This document shows, in pieces, positions 36,073 through 46,660 of a DNA stretch of 64,000 bases (positions within the stretch are counted from its first letter, which is position 1; each line of letters starts with the position of its first letter). The stretch comes from Betaproteobacteria bacterium (GTDB lineage: Bacteria > Pseudomonadota > Gammaproteobacteria > Burkholderiales > Rhodocyclaceae), in contig JAHRYN010000001.1 of the NCBI GenBank assembly GCA_020621405.1, positions 697,883 to 761,882 of the forward strand, read 5' to 3'. The notes below the pieces were generated by a model. The model worked only from the letters and a program-made list of their open reading frames with translations, had not been told where the DNA came from and ran no database searches. Both the position numbers and the translations under genes were made by a program.

Positions 36073-36596
36073 AGCTTGTTTCCGGGTCGGATACGGGCCT
36101 CGGTTTCCTGCGCGCCCTCCTGATAACGCATCCAGACATCGCCGCTCCACACGTCGAACACCAGCGAACGATGGCCGGTGCCGCCGCAGTGTTCGGCCAC
36201 CACGCGGGCGCCGAGGCGCTCGAGCTGGCGACGTGCGAATTCGATGTTGCGGTCGCCTATCATGGCCAACGTCGGCGTATCGATGCCGGGAAACATGTGG
36301 CCGCCGCCAAACAGCTTGAATTCGTAGTCCGCGATACGCGTGCCGCAATCGCGCGCTTCGTGCAGCAACGCCTCGATGGCGTCCGCACCGTAGCGCCCGC
36401 TGGGTTCCTCGCCGTCCCGCTCGGACCGTTCAGGCAATACGTAGTGACACATGCCACCGATGCGCCGGGCGCGGTGCCACAGCGTGATCGCCACGCACGA
36501 GCCAAGCAGTGTGCGGATGCGGGTGTCGCGGTCGCCGAAGTAGTACTCGCCGGGATTCAGAAAGACATCGAAACATGCGTTCGGCAGGAAATGCAT
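36048..36596 (-). CDS. cheD: Chemoreceptor glutamine deamidase CheD
   Basis: The 182-residue protein has the CheD motifs: the catalytic Cys region [14 protein letters not shown] (Cys about residue 34) and His in [10 protein letters not shown] (about 50). [11 protein letters not shown] also matches the family. It deamidates receptor glutamines to methylatable glutamates. It starts 4 bases after cheR and overlaps cheB, so the three receptor-modifying enzymes are coexpressed. Confidence 0.95.
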   Translation of the reverse strand: MHFLPNACFDVFLNPGEYYFGDRDTRIRTLLGSCVAITLWHRARRIGGMCHYVLPERSERDGEEPSGRYGADAIEALLHEARDCGTRIADYEFKLFGGGHMFPGIDTPTLAMIGDRNIEFARRQLERLGARVVAEHCGGTGHRSLVFDVWSGDVWMRYQEGAQETEARIRPGNKLCRKKSVS

Positions 36597-36600
36597 CGAG

Positions 36601-37494
36601 CTATTTCAGTCGGTAAATGGATGGCTTGATCGCTTCGAACTGGTCAGTCACGCCATTCAGGTTTTCCGAATGGCTGACGAACAGCCATGCGCGCGGACGC
36701 ATGTGCGCAATGATGCGCGAAACCACCTGCCGTTTGGTTTCGATATTGAAATAGATCATCACATTCCGCAGAAACACCACGTCGAACATGCCGATGTCCG
36801 GCAGATTGGCGTTCAGGTTGATCTGCGCGAACGACACGCGCTCGCGCAGACTGCGATCCATCAGGAAAGTCCCCTCCTGCGGGCCGGTACCCTTCAGGCA
36901 GAAGCGCTTCAGATAGTCCTGAGGAATCTTTTCCGCCCGCGTCATCGGATAGTGGCCCCGGCGCGCAGTATCCAGTACGCGCGCGCTGAGGTCCGAGCCG
37001 AACACCTGCCAGCGCTGCCCCAGACCGAGCGTGTCCGCCAGCACCATGCTCGCCGTATAGGCCTCCTCGCCCGACGAGGACGCCGCGCTCCAGATGCGCA
37101 GCGGGTCGATCTCGCGGCGATGCGGAAGTATCTGCGTCGCGAGGAAGTCGAAATGCGCCGGTTCGCGGAAGAAGTAGGTTTCATTGGTGGTCAGCAGATC
37201 GATGGCCAGCTGCAGTTCGCCGGGGCGCGCACCGTTCATCAGCAGATCGAAATAATCGCCGTAGCTGTGCATGCCGGTCGCGGCCAGCCGCTTGCCCAGC
37301 CGCCCCATCAGCAGCGTCTTCTTGTGATCGGCCAGCGATATGCCGGAAATCCTGTGCAGCCAGGACTGGAAGCGTGCGAATTCTGCCGCCGTGATCGGCG
37401 CCGGTGCGGCAACGCCAGGCACCGCGGCCCGTCCGTTACCCGCCATACCGCTGCGTACGGAGCCCGCCCCGTCGCGGTCAGAAGCTGACTTCAT
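36601..37494 (-). CDS. cheR: Chemotaxis protein methyltransferase CheR
   Basis: The ATG at 37494 is chosen because GAGGA lies about seven bases upstream; earlier in-frame starts at 37548 and 37527 give only basic, unconserved residues. The 297-residue protein has the CheR N-terminal helical domain and the SAM-dependent core. TNETYFFREPAHFDFL, IWSAASSSGEEAYTASM and FDVVFLRNVMIYF are all family hallmarks. It methylates glutamates of methyl-accepting proteins. Confidence 0.95.
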   Translation of the reverse strand: MKSASDRDGAGSVRSGMAGNGRAAVPGVAAPAPITAAEFARFQSWLHRISGISLADHKKTLLMGRLGKRLAATGMHSYGDYFDLLMNGARPGELQLAIDLLTTNETYFFREPAHFDFLATQILPHRREIDPLRIWSAASSSGEEAYTASMVLADTLGLGQRWQVFGSDLSARVLDTARRGHYPMTRAEKIPQDYLKRFCLKGTGPQEGTFLMDRSLRERVSFAQINLNANLPDIGMFDVVFLRNVMIYFNIETKRQVVSRIIAHMRPRAWLFVSHSENLNGVTDQFEAIKPSIYRLK

Positions 37495-37659
37495 CTGGTT
37501 TCCTCGGCGCAGCCGGGCACGTGACATCGTGCGGCCGCTCACCTGCATTGAAGGCGGTCGCGCCGCGCATGGTCATTTCCATCGCGGCAGCGCAACTGCC
37601 GTGGGTCTGGCACAGGTGCCGGGCGGGCGCCATGCAGCGCGCCCTCGCCCGGCGTCCGG

Positions 37660-38193
37660 TCACGCTGTAGCGTTCGTCAGCTCGCCGAGACTGACCATCT
37701 CTTCGGTCAGCAATATGCGCTCGATATCGAGCATGATGACGAAGCCGTCATCCTGCTTGCCCATGCCGGCAATGTAGTCGGCACGCAGGCGCGCGCCGAA
37801 CGACGGTCCGGGTTCGATCGCGTCGGGCAGGATCTCGACGACCTGGCTGACCGCATCGACGATCACGCCCATGTCGAGACGCTCCTCGCCGGTACCGACT
37901 TCGACGATCACGATGCAGGTGCGACGCGTCACCGCCGCCTTTTCGCCGTACAGGCGCTGCGCCAGATCGATCACCGGCACCACGCGCCCGCGCAGGTTGA
38001 TCACGCCGCGCACGAACGGCGGCATCATCGGCACCTGGGTCACGCCGCCGTACTCGATGATTTCCTTCACCGACAGCAGGCCGAGTGCATAGCTTTCGGC
38101 ACCGAGCCGGAAGATCAGATACTGCTGCTGCTGCTCCTGGAATTCGTCGTCTTCATCGACGACGGCCAGGGCGAGGCTGCTCTTGGCATCCAT
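37660..38193 (-). CDS. cheW: Chemotaxis coupling protein CheW
   Basis: CheW links receptors to the CheA kinase. The protein is 177 residues from the ATG at 38193 (MDAKSSLALAVV). It has an acidic and Gln-rich N-terminal extension (DEDDEFQEQQQQ) before the two SH3-like subdomains: YLIFRLGAESYALGL, GVINLRGRVVPVIDL and GVIVDAVSQVV. It lies 13 bases after the methyl-accepting protein gene and 165 before cheR; no gene is seen in that gap. Confidence 0.95.
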   Translation of the reverse strand: MDAKSSLALAVVDEDDEFQEQQQQYLIFRLGAESYALGLLSVKEIIEYGGVTQVPMMPPFVRGVINLRGRVVPVIDLAQRLYGEKAAVTRRTCIVIVEVGTGEERLDMGVIVDAVSQVVEILPDAIEPGPSFGARLRADYIAGMGKQDDGFVIMLDIERILLTEEMVSLGELTNATA

Positions 38194-38206
38194 GGCGGCT
38201 CCTCGA

Positions 38207-39838
38207 TCAGAAGCGGGCGAAATCGGCTTCGGCCGGCTCGCGCAGCGCAACGGCCGCGTGAGCACGCTTGTCCGGTCCCGACACGCCGCCACGGGTGGTC
38301 GGCGCGGCACGACGCGCGCCGACGCCGCTGCTGCGCACCCGGAAGAAGGACATGGTCTGCTGCAGCTGCTGCGCCTGACCGCTCATTTCTTCGGCGGTCG
38401 CAGCCAGTTCTTCCGACGCGGCTGCCGTCTGCTGCACGGTCTGGCTCAACTGCCCCATGGCGGTGTTGATCTGCGACACGCCCGTCGCCTGTTCGCCTGA
38501 CGCGGCGGCGATTTCCTGCACCAGATCCGACGTCTTGCGGATCGACGGTACCAGCTGTTCCAGCACCTCGCCGGCGTGGCCCGCGACCTTCAGCGATTCG
38601 TTGGCGACGCCGCCGATTTCCTGCGCCGCCACCTGCGAACGTTCGGCCAGCTTGCGCACTTCTGCCGCCACCACCGCGAAACCGCGGCCATGCGCACCGG
38701 CACGTGCCGCTTCAATCGCCGCGTTCAGCGCCAGCAGATTGGTCTGGTAGGCGATGTCATCGATGATCGAAATGCGTTCGGCAATCTTGCGCATCGCTTC
38801 GACCGTCTGACGCACCGCGTCGCCGCCTTCGCTGGCTTCCTTCGACGCCTGGGTGGCGATGCCGTCGGTCACCCGTGCGTTCTCGCTGTTCTGGTTCACC
38901 GAAGCGGACATCTGTTCGATCGACGCCGAGGTTTCCTCGACGCTGGCCGACTGTTCGCTCGCGCCCTGGCTGAGCGACTGCGCCGTTGCCGACACCTCTT
39001 CCGAGGCGCTGGCCAGACTGTCGGCGCCACCATTGACGTCACTGACCACGGCTTCCAGCTTGGCGATCATGTTCTGCAGCGCCAGCAGCAGCTGACCGGT
39101 TTCATCCTTCGAGTTGACCTTGATGTCGATCGTCAGATCGCCCTCGGCCAGACGGTTCGCGGCGTCGACCGCTACGCCGAGCGGGCGCGTCACGCTGCGG
39201 CTGATGATGAGACCGAGCGCGATGCCCACGACCACGCCGATACCGATCAGGGCAAGCATCGCATCGCGCCCGTTCTTGTAGATTTCCGAGGCGGTGTCGA
39301 TGGTCAACCTGGCACGCTGTTCCTTCAACGAGGTCAGCTCGCTCATCATGTCATCCAGCACATTCGCGGACTTGCGCACTTCCTCCATGGAAGCGCTCAG
39401 GCTGGCATCACGCTTCTGCAAATCCTGAGATGCGGCAAGTACGAGCATCTTCTGCAACTCCTGCTGATAGTCGTCCCACTTCTTGTCGAACGTGAGAAAG
39501 ATTTCCTTTGCCTTGTCGGTCTTGAACAGTGGCTGTGCCTTCCCCACCAGTTCCTTGACCGCGGCGCTGTACTTGACGATGGACGCACGATGGTGCTCAC
39601 GCTCCTCCTGGCTGCTGGACAGCAGGAAATTGGCGCGCGCACGACCGATGTAGATCAGGTTGATGTTGGCTTCCTTGATGTGGGACAGCCCCAGCAGGTC
39701 GTTGTAGTACAGGTCGTCATTCATGTCGTTGATGTGGTTTGCATTGGAAATGCCGAACCAACCCACGACCGCACTGATGGCTGCAACGATCACGAAGCCG
39801 CCAATCAGCCTCACACCAATCTTCATATTCCCGAACAT
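38207..39838 (-). CDS. Methyl-accepting chemotaxis protein with periplasmic 4-helix sensor
   Basis: The ATG at 39838 ([11 protein letters not shown]) has AGGG eight bases upstream; an in-frame GTG lies at 39847. The 543-residue receptor has a membrane helix at about residues 8-30, a periplasmic four-helix-bundle domain (about 35-185), a second helix (about 188-210), HAMP and the signalling domain. The CheA/CheW-binding hairpin tip is [23 protein letters not shown]. The ligand is unknown. Confidence 0.93.
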   Translation of the reverse strand: MFGNMKIGVRLIGGFVIVAAISAVVGWFGISNANHINDMNDDLYYNDLLGLSHIKEANINLIYIGRARANFLLSSSQEEREHHRASIVKYSAAVKELVGKAQPLFKTDKAKEIFLTFDKKWDDYQQELQKMLVLAASQDLQKRDASLSASMEEVRKSANVLDDMMSELTSLKEQRARLTIDTASEIYKNGRDAMLALIGIGVVVGIALGLIISRSVTRPLGVAVDAANRLAEGDLTIDIKVNSKDETGQLLLALQNMIAKLEAVVSDVNGGADSLASASEEVSATAQSLSQGASEQSASVEETSASIEQMSASVNQNSENARVTDGIATQASKEASEGGDAVRQTVEAMRKIAERISIIDDIAYQTNLLALNAAIEAARAGAHGRGFAVVAAEVRKLAERSQVAAQEIGGVANESLKVAGHAGEVLEQLVPSIRKTSDLVQEIAAASGEQATGVSQINTAMGQLSQTVQQTAAASEELAATAEEMSGQAQQLQQTMSFFRVRSSGVGARRAAPTTRGGVSGPDKRAHAAVALREPAEADFARF

Positions 39839-39948
39839 GACATTCACCCTTTCTTAAAGACGCATTCCTTGTGTGTTCTACAGATCCATTCCTGCCGCCG
39901 GGGCCGGCGTGACCTGACGGCGCACGCCGTACGGGCCCGGCAAGGCCT

Positions 39949-42189
39949 CTAGGCAGTCGTCGTCGGCACGCCGTCCCCTTCCGCGAGGGCGCGCACCGCA
40001 GCGCCTGCCTGCAATTGATGTTCGTTGCGCCCCGCCAGCTGCAGCAGTCCGGCCACGTCCAGAATCAGCGCGATTTCACCGCTGCCGAGGATGGTCGAAC
40101 CACTTACGCCGCGCAGCGCCTGGAACAGCTTGCCCAACGGGCGGATGACGGTCTGGTGTTCGCCCATCAGCTGGTCGACCACGATGCCCATCCGGGTCTG
40201 CCCGAATTTCACGATCACGACGTTCTCCCGTCGTGTCGGGGCCTCACCCTGCATGTCGAATGCATCGCGCAGCCACAGCAGCGGCAGCACTTCACCGCGC
40301 ATGTCCAGATAGCCGCGCGCACGCGCCAGGGAACGCTGCCCGCCCGCCAGTTCGACGCACTCGACGATCACGCCGACCGGCAGCACGAAGGTGGTGCTGC
40401 CGACGCCGATCAGGAAGCCGTCGATGATGGCCAGCGTCAGCGGCAGCCGGATGCCCAGCGTCGTGCCCTGGCCGGGCACGGTGTGGATTTCGACCGTACC
40501 GCGCAGCGCCTCGATGTTGCGGCGCACGACATCCATGCCGACACCGCGGCCGGACAGATTGCTGACCTGATCGGCGGTCGAGAAGCCCGGCGCGAAGATC
40601 AGGCGGTCAATTTCGCGCTCGCTCAGCTGCGCGTCGGCGCTGATCAGTCCGCGCTCGATCGCCTTGCTGCGGATCTTTTCCCGGTTCAGGCCGCCACCAT
40701 CGTCGGCCACCACGATGACGATGCCGCCCGCCTCGTGCCGCGCACCGAGCGTCAGTCTGGCGCGCGCCGGCTTGCCCCGGGCGAGGCGTACGTCGGTCTG
40801 TTCGATGCCGTGATCCATGGCGTTGCGCACCAGATGCATCAGCGGATCGCCGATATGTTCGACCACGGTCTTGTCGAGCTCGGTCTCTGCGCCGTTGATG
40901 ACCAGTTCGATGTCCTTGCCCAGTTCGCGGCTGACGTCGCGCACCACGCGCTGGAAGCGCTGGAAGGTGGCGCCGATCTGCACCATGCGCAAGGACAACG
41001 CCTGGTCGCGTACGTCATTGACCAGACGAAGCAGAACTTCGCTGGCTTCGCTCAGCGGAATGTTCGCCAGCGTCTGGCTGATGTTCTGCACACCGGCGCT
41101 GGCAATCACCAGTTCGCCGACCAGTTCGATCAGATGGTCGAGCTTGTCGGCGTCGATGCGCAGGGAACGCGCTTCCTGCGCCTTGGCGTCCTTGACCTGT
41201 TTCTGCTTGACCAGCGCGGCATCGACCACGCCGGCATTGACCGAACCGTCCTCGACCAGGATTTCTCCGAGCGGCTGCGTCTGCGCCACCCGCTCACCGG
41301 GTTGTCCGACGTCCAGCTGCCGGACCAGTCCACGTTCCAGTTCGGCGCGCGTGAGTGCACCGCTGAGCACCAGGATTTCGCCGATCTTCAGATCGTCCTC
41401 GGGCAACGCCCGTATTACGTCGAGGTACTCGGACACCCTTGCATACGGCGGAATGATATGGATGACGCAGTCGTCGCGGACGAATTCGAACACCGCCTCG
41501 ATGTCGCTCTTGCTGGCCTCGCTGCGGAAATCGATTTCGAAGCCGAGATAGCAGGATTCCGGGTCCAGTTGCGACCATGCTGGCAAGGCATCGCACACCG
41601 CGTGCAGGTGCACGATGTCGCCCAGCGTTCCGAGAAAGCGCAGGAAGGACAGCGGATCCATGCCGCTGCGCAGCACGTCGCTGCCGAAGCGCAGTGACAG
41701 GTGCCAGTTGCCGGTACTGACGCAGTCATCTCCGCCGGCTTCGCGCACCAGTTCCGGTGCGGCCGATTCGACGATGCTGTCGCCGGCGGCGGGCGCCTTG
41801 CGACCGAGCAGGTCGAGCAGCGCGGCCATCAGTTCCCCGCCTTCGCGCACGTCGCCCGCGTCCAGTTCGCTTTTCTCTGCGACGGCGCGCACCAGCGCAC
41901 CGATATGGTCCTTGCTGCGCAGCAACAGACCGATGGCCGCCGCGGTGACCGCCATCCGGCCATCGCGGATGCGGTCGAGCAGGCTTTCGACCTCGTGCGT
42001 GAAATGCACGACGTCGTCGAATCCGAACACGCCCGCCGTCCCCTTGATGGTATGGGCGGCGCGGAAGATTTCGTCTATCAGTTCATGGTTGTCGGGATCG
42101 CTTTCGAGACCGAGCAGCGACTCCTCCATCCGCGTGAGAAGTTCGTCGGCCTCGGCGAAAAACGCCAGTTGTGCGGGTTCGAGATTCAT
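39949..42189 (-). CDS. cheA: Chemotaxis histidine kinase CheA
   Basis: The 746-residue kinase has an Hpt domain with the phospho-His in FRAAHTIKGTAGVFG (about residue 49) and a long middle region that includes an extra domain (about 150-300). Dimerisation (DADKLDHLIELVGELVIA), ATPase (HLVRNAMDHGIE, DDGGGLN, GRGVGMDVV) and CheW-like regulatory domains follow. Autophosphorylation and transfer to CheY and CheB are expected. It is the central gene of the operon, 28 bases after the STAS gene. Confidence 0.96.
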   Translation of the reverse strand: MNLEPAQLAFFAEADELLTRMEESLLGLESDPDNHELIDEIFRAAHTIKGTAGVFGFDDVVHFTHEVESLLDRIRDGRMAVTAAAIGLLLRSKDHIGALVRAVAEKSELDAGDVREGGELMAALLDLLGRKAPAAGDSIVESAAPELVREAGGDDCVSTGNWHLSLRFGSDVLRSGMDPLSFLRFLGTLGDIVHLHAVCDALPAWSQLDPESCYLGFEIDFRSEASKSDIEAVFEFVRDDCVIHIIPPYARVSEYLDVIRALPEDDLKIGEILVLSGALTRAELERGLVRQLDVGQPGERVAQTQPLGEILVEDGSVNAGVVDAALVKQKQVKDAKAQEARSLRIDADKLDHLIELVGELVIASAGVQNISQTLANIPLSEASEVLLRLVNDVRDQALSLRMVQIGATFQRFQRVVRDVSRELGKDIELVINGAETELDKTVVEHIGDPLMHLVRNAMDHGIEQTDVRLARGKPARARLTLGARHEAGGIVIVVADDGGGLNREKIRSKAIERGLISADAQLSEREIDRLIFAPGFSTADQVSNLSGRGVGMDVVRRNIEALRGTVEIHTVPGQGTTLGIRLPLTLAIIDGFLIGVGSTTFVLPVGVIVECVELAGGQRSLARARGYLDMRGEVLPLLWLRDAFDMQGEAPTRRENVVIVKFGQTRMGIVVDQLMGEHQTVIRPLGKLFQALRGVSGSTILGSGEIALILDVAGLLQLAGRNEHQLQAGAAVRALAEGDGVPTTTA

Positions 42190-42217
42190 TTTTTATTGTC
42201 TGTCGTGGCGCGAGGCA

Positions 42218-42544
42218 TCAGATCTGGTCGGCCGGAACAACGACCGGATCGCCGAACACCGGGCTCAGCTGCAACAGATCCATCACTTCGAGCACGGCCG
42301 GGCTGTGCGCCACCAGTTCGAAGCGCCGATTCTTGCCCTCGACGGCACTCTTGGCTGCCAGCAGAAGCTGCACGCCGGTGCTGTCGAGTTCGGTCACCTG
42401 CGACAGGTTGACGCGCAGATCGCGTCCTTCGGCCAGTACACCGTCAAGTACGCCGTACGCCTCGGCTGCACCGTATATGGTCAGTTCGCCCCGAACCGCC
42501 AGTTCCACCGGGCCACCGTCCTCATCCTTGCGTTCGATTTCCAT
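42218..42544 (-). CDS. STAS-domain protein (anti-sigma-factor-antagonist type) in the chemotaxis operon
   Basis: The start at 42544 (MEIERKDEDGG) is used because the longer frame overlaps cheY. The 108-residue protein is a single STAS domain: VELAVRGELTIYGA at the start, LRVNLSQVTELDSTGVQLLLAA with the phosphorylatable Ser, and a hydrophobic C-terminal helix. STAS proteins of this type occur in chemotaxis-like operons, but their role there is unclear. It lies 14 bases after cheY. Confidence 0.85.
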   Translation of the reverse strand: MEIERKDEDGGPVELAVRGELTIYGAAEAYGVLDGVLAEGRDLRVNLSQVTELDSTGVQLLLAAKSAVEGKNRRFELVAHSPAVLEVMDLLQLSPVFGDPVVVPADQI

Positions 42545-42558
42545 GAGCGGGTCCGCGA

Positions 42559-42927
42559 TCAGGGCAGGCAGAGCTTGGACACGGCCATCAGCATCTGCTC
42601 CGGCTTGAACGGCTTGACCATCCACGCCTTGGCGCCGGCCGCTTGGCCTTCCGCCTTCTTCGCTTCCTGGTTTTCCGTCGTCAGCATGATGACCGGGGTG
42701 AAGCGGTAGGCCGGCAGCTTGCGCATTTCCTTGACGAAGGTGATGCCATCCATGTTCGGCATGTTCACGTCGCTCACCACCAGATGTACTTTCTGACCGG
42801 TCAGCTTGGACAGTGCGTCCTTCCCGTCAGCCGCTTCGAACACGTCGTAGCCGGCGCTCTTGAGCGCCAGGCTCACGACCTGACGAAGCGAGGACGAGTC
42901 GTCCACCACCATGATTGTCTTGGCCAT
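42559..42927 (-). CDS. cheY: Chemotaxis response regulator CheY
   Basis: The ATG at 42927 has AAGGG seven bases upstream; the codon before it is TTG. The 122-residue single receiver domain has the acidic pair VVDDSSS, the phospho-Asp53 in VVSDVNMPNMDG, the Thr in IMLTTENQE and the Lys in MVKPFKPEQ. It is the phosphorylated output of CheA. It is coded 11 bases after the upstream methyl-accepting protein. Confidence 0.95.
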   Translation of the reverse strand: MAKTIMVVDDSSSLRQVVSLALKSAGYDVFEAADGKDALSKLTGQKVHLVVSDVNMPNMDGITFVKEMRKLPAYRFTPVIMLTTENQEAKKAEGQAAGAKAWMVKPFKPEQMLMAVSKLCLP

Positions 42928-42938
42928 CAATTTCCCTT

Positions 42939-44084
42939 TCAGAAAAACACGAGTTCATCGCTGCTGTTGTGCACCACGGGCTTGCCGCTGTGAATGCTGC
43001 GTTCCTCCGGCGTGGTGTAGCTGTGTTCGAGCGTGTCCAGGACAGGCTTCAGATCGGGCGCGCCATCGGGCGGCGCCGCTTCGACCCGTTCGCTCATGGC
43101 GGTCAGGCTGCGACACACGTGGGCGAGCACCTGATCGATGCGGTCCTGGAACTGCAGGTGGGGCAGCGTTTCGGAGATTTCCTGCTTGATGCCGTCGGCC
43201 TGCTCCCGCAGTTCGGCGTTGGATTTCTCGAGCGTGCCGAGCAGCTTCGAAAAATCGCCGAGCACGCACTGGATGCTGGTTTCCGAGGACTTGAATGCAT
43301 CGATGTCGCGGTTGGTCGACAGCTCGACCATCTTGACCGATGTGACGATCGCGTCGCTGACCAGAGCAGCCTTCTCGGCGATCCTGCGGCCGGTTTCACC
43401 GGAAGCGGTCGACAGTTTGCGCACTTCATCCGCCACCACCGCGAAGCCGCGCCCCGCCTCGCCGGCACGGGCCGCCTCGATGGCCGCATTGAGCGCCAGC
43501 AGATTGGTCTGATCGGCCACGCGCTGGACCGATGCCGCCATGCCGCGCAGGTCCTCCGCGTAGCTCGAAAGCTCGCGAATCTTCTGCAGCACCGCGTCCT
43601 TGTCCTTGAGCGCATCCGACATGCCGGAAAGCACATCGGTCAGCTGCGACTGCGATGACTTCAGCACCACGTCGATGTGGGCATCCGCGCCCGCCGCACC
43701 GCTGGCGGAGACCGCCACGGCGGCATCAAGACGCCCGACCAGAGCGGAAAAGCGCTGGATCAGCTGGCCGATGGCATTTTCTGCCTGGGAGCGGACGCCG
43801 TTGATCTGGCGCACCCACAGCGGAGCGGCCGTCAGCGACAGAAGGTGCAGGCCTTCGCGCAACTGTGCGATGACCGGATCCGGCATGGCCGCGACCTGTG
43901 CCGCAAGCGGATCGACCGGCGGTTCTGCCCGGTGCAAACGGAAACCGGACCACAGTGCAAGCAGACCACCGGCCACCGCACCGGCCACTTTCACCCAGAT
44001 CGACATGTCCAGCTGCAGTGCAACAAAAACGCCCACTGCGGCAACCAAAACGCTGTGCAACCACAACCAGCCAATACGTCCCAC
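42939..44084 (-). CDS. Methyl-accepting chemotaxis protein lacking a large sensor domain
   Basis: No ATG precedes the conserved part in a sensible place. The GTG at 44084, with GGGGA upstream, yields a protein of 381 residues. The frame is open to 44276 and an AGGAGGG lies near 44140, so the start is uncertain. Two adjacent membrane helices (about residues 6-45) are followed directly by a cytoplasmic helical region. The methyl-accepting hairpin is [35 protein letters not shown]. There is almost no periplasmic loop, so it probably senses an internal or membrane signal. It is the first gene of the operon. Confidence 0.8.
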   Translation of the reverse strand: MGRIGWLWLHSVLVAAVGVFVALQLDMSIWVKVAGAVAGGLLALWSGFRLHRAEPPVDPLAAQVAAMPDPVIAQLREGLHLLSLTAAPLWVRQINGVRSQAENAIGQLIQRFSALVGRLDAAVAVSASGAAGADAHIDVVLKSSQSQLTDVLSGMSDALKDKDAVLQKIRELSSYAEDLRGMAASVQRVADQTNLLALNAAIEAARAGEAGRGFAVVADEVRKLSTASGETGRRIAEKAALVSDAIVTSVKMVELSTNRDIDAFKSSETSIQCVLGDFSKLLGTLEKSNAELREQADGIKQEISETLPHLQFQDRIDQVLAHVCRSLTAMSERVEAAPPDGAPDLKPVLDTLEHSYTTPEERSIHSGKPVVHNSSDELVFF

Positions 44085-44384
44085 GATCCGTTCCCCAGCG
44101 GCAGATTCTTCGTCGGGCCCGCTTTTGAGAGCGGTTCCCTCCTGATTCCCTGCTAGGAATACGGCTTTGCTGCAGTGCACTTGAGCTGAACAAAGATAAA
44201 GATTGATACAGCACAAGGAATCCGTACAAGCCGACGAATCGGCCTGAATTCCGGTGCGGCACGGACCCGATGCCATCGCGGTTTCAGGCCACCGTCAGCG
44301 CGACTGTGGAAATCCGATGATGACCGGCGCCAGGGCATCCGTATCATCGTGCCGACATCGAACCGATTCTCCGACAACCCATGA

Positions 44385-44663
44385 ACACTTCTGCGTTCCC
44401 ATTGCCAGCGCGCGGCATCCGCGCCGGCGGTCCGGCTGGCCGCCGGACGCGCGACCACGCAAGGTCTGGAACAGCTCACGAGCAGGGAAATCGAGGTGAT
44501 GGACCGCATCCTGGCCGGCCAGATGAACAAGGTGATCGCCATCGACCTTGGCATCACGATGCGTACGGTCGAGGTTCACCGCGCGCGCATCTTCGAGAAG
44601 ATGGGCGTGTGCTCGGCAGTCGAGCTGGCGCAGCTGCTGGCGGCGCACAGAGCCGCAGAGTAG
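44385..44663 (+). pseudogene. C-terminal remnant of a FixJ/NarL-type response regulator
   Basis: A frame open between a stop at 44382 and the stop at 44661-44663 encodes a LuxR-type helix-turn-helix: LTSREIEVMDRILAGQMNKV, IAIDLGITMRTVEVHRARIF and EKMGVCSAVELAQLL. The linker AVRLAAGRATTQGLEQ before it is the kind that joins a receiver domain, but no receiver domain and no ATG, GTG or TTG start precede it in frame. It looks like the tail of a deleted gene. A nearby ATG at 44381 is in a different frame. Confidence 0.7.
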
Positions 44664-44737
44664 GACGTCGGCCGGGCCGGCGTGTCCGCTTCACGCCGGA
44701 CGACGCGTCCGAACCCCGGCCTGAACGACAGCAGCCC

Positions 44738-46531
44738 CTAGAGGCCGGATGCCTCGTCGAGCACGCCGGCGGCACCGTCGCACACCACCTGTGCAAGACC
44801 GGCCGCCTGACTCAGCACATGGTCGGCATAGAAACGCGCCGCGACGATCTTCGCTCGGTAGAACGCCGCCTCGTCGCTGCCGGCCGCCAGCCGCTGATGC
44901 GCCAGCAATGCCGCGCGCGCCATCTGCCAGCCACCGGCCACGCGGCCGAACAGGCCGAGCAGCGGCACCGCGCCAGCCAGCACGGCACGCACGTCGCTGC
45001 GCCAGTTCGCCAGCACGAAATCGACACCGCGTTCGAGCGCGGATACCGACTGCGCCAGCGCGGTGGCGATCGCACACAGGCTGTCGTCGCCGGTGGCTTC
45101 AAGCGCCGCCGCCTGCGCCTTCATGTCGGCGATGACCGCACGTGCTGCGGCGCCACCGTCGCGCGCGATCTTGCGGCTGACCAAGTCATTGGCCTGTATG
45201 CCGGTCGTGCCTTCGTAGATGTTGGTGATGCGTGCATCGCGCAGGTACTGGGCGGCACCGGTTTCCTCGATGTAGCCCATGCCGCCGTGCACCTGCACGC
45301 CGAGCGACGCGACGTCGTTGCCGGTCTCGGTGCTCCAGCCCTTGACCAGCGGCGTCATCAGCTCGGCGAAGGCCTGGGCGCGGGCGCGTTCGTCGGCGTC
45401 CGGGTGGCGTTCCGCCCGGTCCTGTGCGGCCGCCGTCACCGCCGCGAGTGCGCGCATGGCTTCGACCTGGGACTTCATCAGCATCAGCATGCGCCGCACG
45501 TCGGGATGACGCACGATGGCCACGCTGCCACCGCCCTTGACGCCGGCCTCGCCGCCCTGCAGGCGTTCGCGCGCATAGCCCAGCGCCTGCTGCAGCGCAC
45601 GCTCGGCCACCGCGATACCCTGCAGGCCGACCGCGTAGCGCGCCGCGTTCATCATGATGAACATGTATTCGATGCCGCGGTTCTCCTCGCCGCACAGCCA
45701 GCCGGTGGCACCGCCGGCATCGCCGTAGGCCATCACGCAGGTCGGGCTGGCGTGGATGCCCAGCTTGTGCTCGAGCGACACGCAGCGCAGGTCGTTGCGC
45801 ACACCGGGGTTGCCGTCGGCGTCCGGAATGAACTTGGGCACCACGAACAGCGAAATGCCCTTGACGCCCTCGGGCGAACCCGGCGTGCGCGCCAGCACCA
45901 GATGAACGATGTTCTCGGCCAGTTCGTGTTCGCCGTAGGTGATGAATATCTTCTGCCCGAACACGCGCCAGCTGCCGTCGGACTGCGGCTCGGCACGGGT
46001 ACGCACCGCGGCCAGATCGGAGCCGGCCTGCGATTCGGTCAGGTTCATGGTGCCGGTCCACTGGCCGCTCACCATCTTTTCCAGGTAGAGGTGCTTCTGC
46101 TCGCCCGAACCGCACAGCGACAGCGCCTCGATCGCGCCGGCGGTCAGCAGCGGACACAGCGAGAACGCCATGTTCGCGCCCATCACCATTTCCTGGATCA
46201 TCGCCACCACGACGTGCGGCATGCCGGCACCGCCGTGTTCCGGGTCGCAACCCATGCCGTTCCAGCCATTGTCGGCGTACTGCCGGTAGGCGGCTGCGAA
46301 GCCTTCGGGCATGGTCACGCGGCCGTCGTCGCCGAGCGAGGCGCCCATCCGGTCACCGACGCGGTTCAGCGGCGACAGCACTTCACCGGCGAAGCGCGCC
46401 GCTTCGTCCAGTACGGCATCGACCACGTCGGCACTCGAATCCTCCAGTCCCGGCAGCGCGCTCACCGCGTCCAGCCCGGCCAGTTCCAGCGCGAAACGCA
46501 TGTCGCGCAGCGGGGCAACGTACTCACTCAT
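44738..46531 (-). CDS. Acyl-CoA dehydrogenase, long (about 600-residue) type
   Basis: This flavoprotein dehydrogenates acyl-CoA thioesters and passes electrons to ETF. The 597-residue protein has the three ACAD domains, with [12 protein letters not shown] and [12 protein letters not shown] in the middle beta-domain. The catalytic Glu region is [14 protein letters not shown] (about 430). An extra C-terminal helical domain (about 460-597) is typical of the DmdC-like group. Acyl chain specificity is unknown. It is the last gene after etfB and etfA. Confidence 0.92.
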   Translation of the reverse strand: MSEYVAPLRDMRFALELAGLDAVSALPGLEDSSADVVDAVLDEAARFAGEVLSPLNRVGDRMGASLGDDGRVTMPEGFAAAYRQYADNGWNGMGCDPEHGGAGMPHVVVAMIQEMVMGANMAFSLCPLLTAGAIEALSLCGSGEQKHLYLEKMVSGQWTGTMNLTESQAGSDLAAVRTRAEPQSDGSWRVFGQKIFITYGEHELAENIVHLVLARTPGSPEGVKGISLFVVPKFIPDADGNPGVRNDLRCVSLEHKLGIHASPTCVMAYGDAGGATGWLCGEENRGIEYMFIMMNAARYAVGLQGIAVAERALQQALGYARERLQGGEAGVKGGGSVAIVRHPDVRRMLMLMKSQVEAMRALAAVTAAAQDRAERHPDADERARAQAFAELMTPLVKGWSTETGNDVASLGVQVHGGMGYIEETGAAQYLRDARITNIYEGTTGIQANDLVSRKIARDGGAAARAVIADMKAQAAALEATGDDSLCAIATALAQSVSALERGVDFVLANWRSDVRAVLAGAVPLLGLFGRVAGGWQMARAALLAHQRLAAGSDEAAFYRAKIVAARFYADHVLSQAAGLAQVVCDGAAGVLDEASGL

Positions 46532-46660
46532 GGCTCACTCCTCGGTCGGCTCTGCGGCCTTGTGTTCTGCTGATGCGGATCCGGCGCGGCGGGCCTGCGC
46601 CCACCGTCCGTACCCGTACAACCTTGCCGCGTCGTCCGCGGCGAATTGTTTCCCCGTGGC

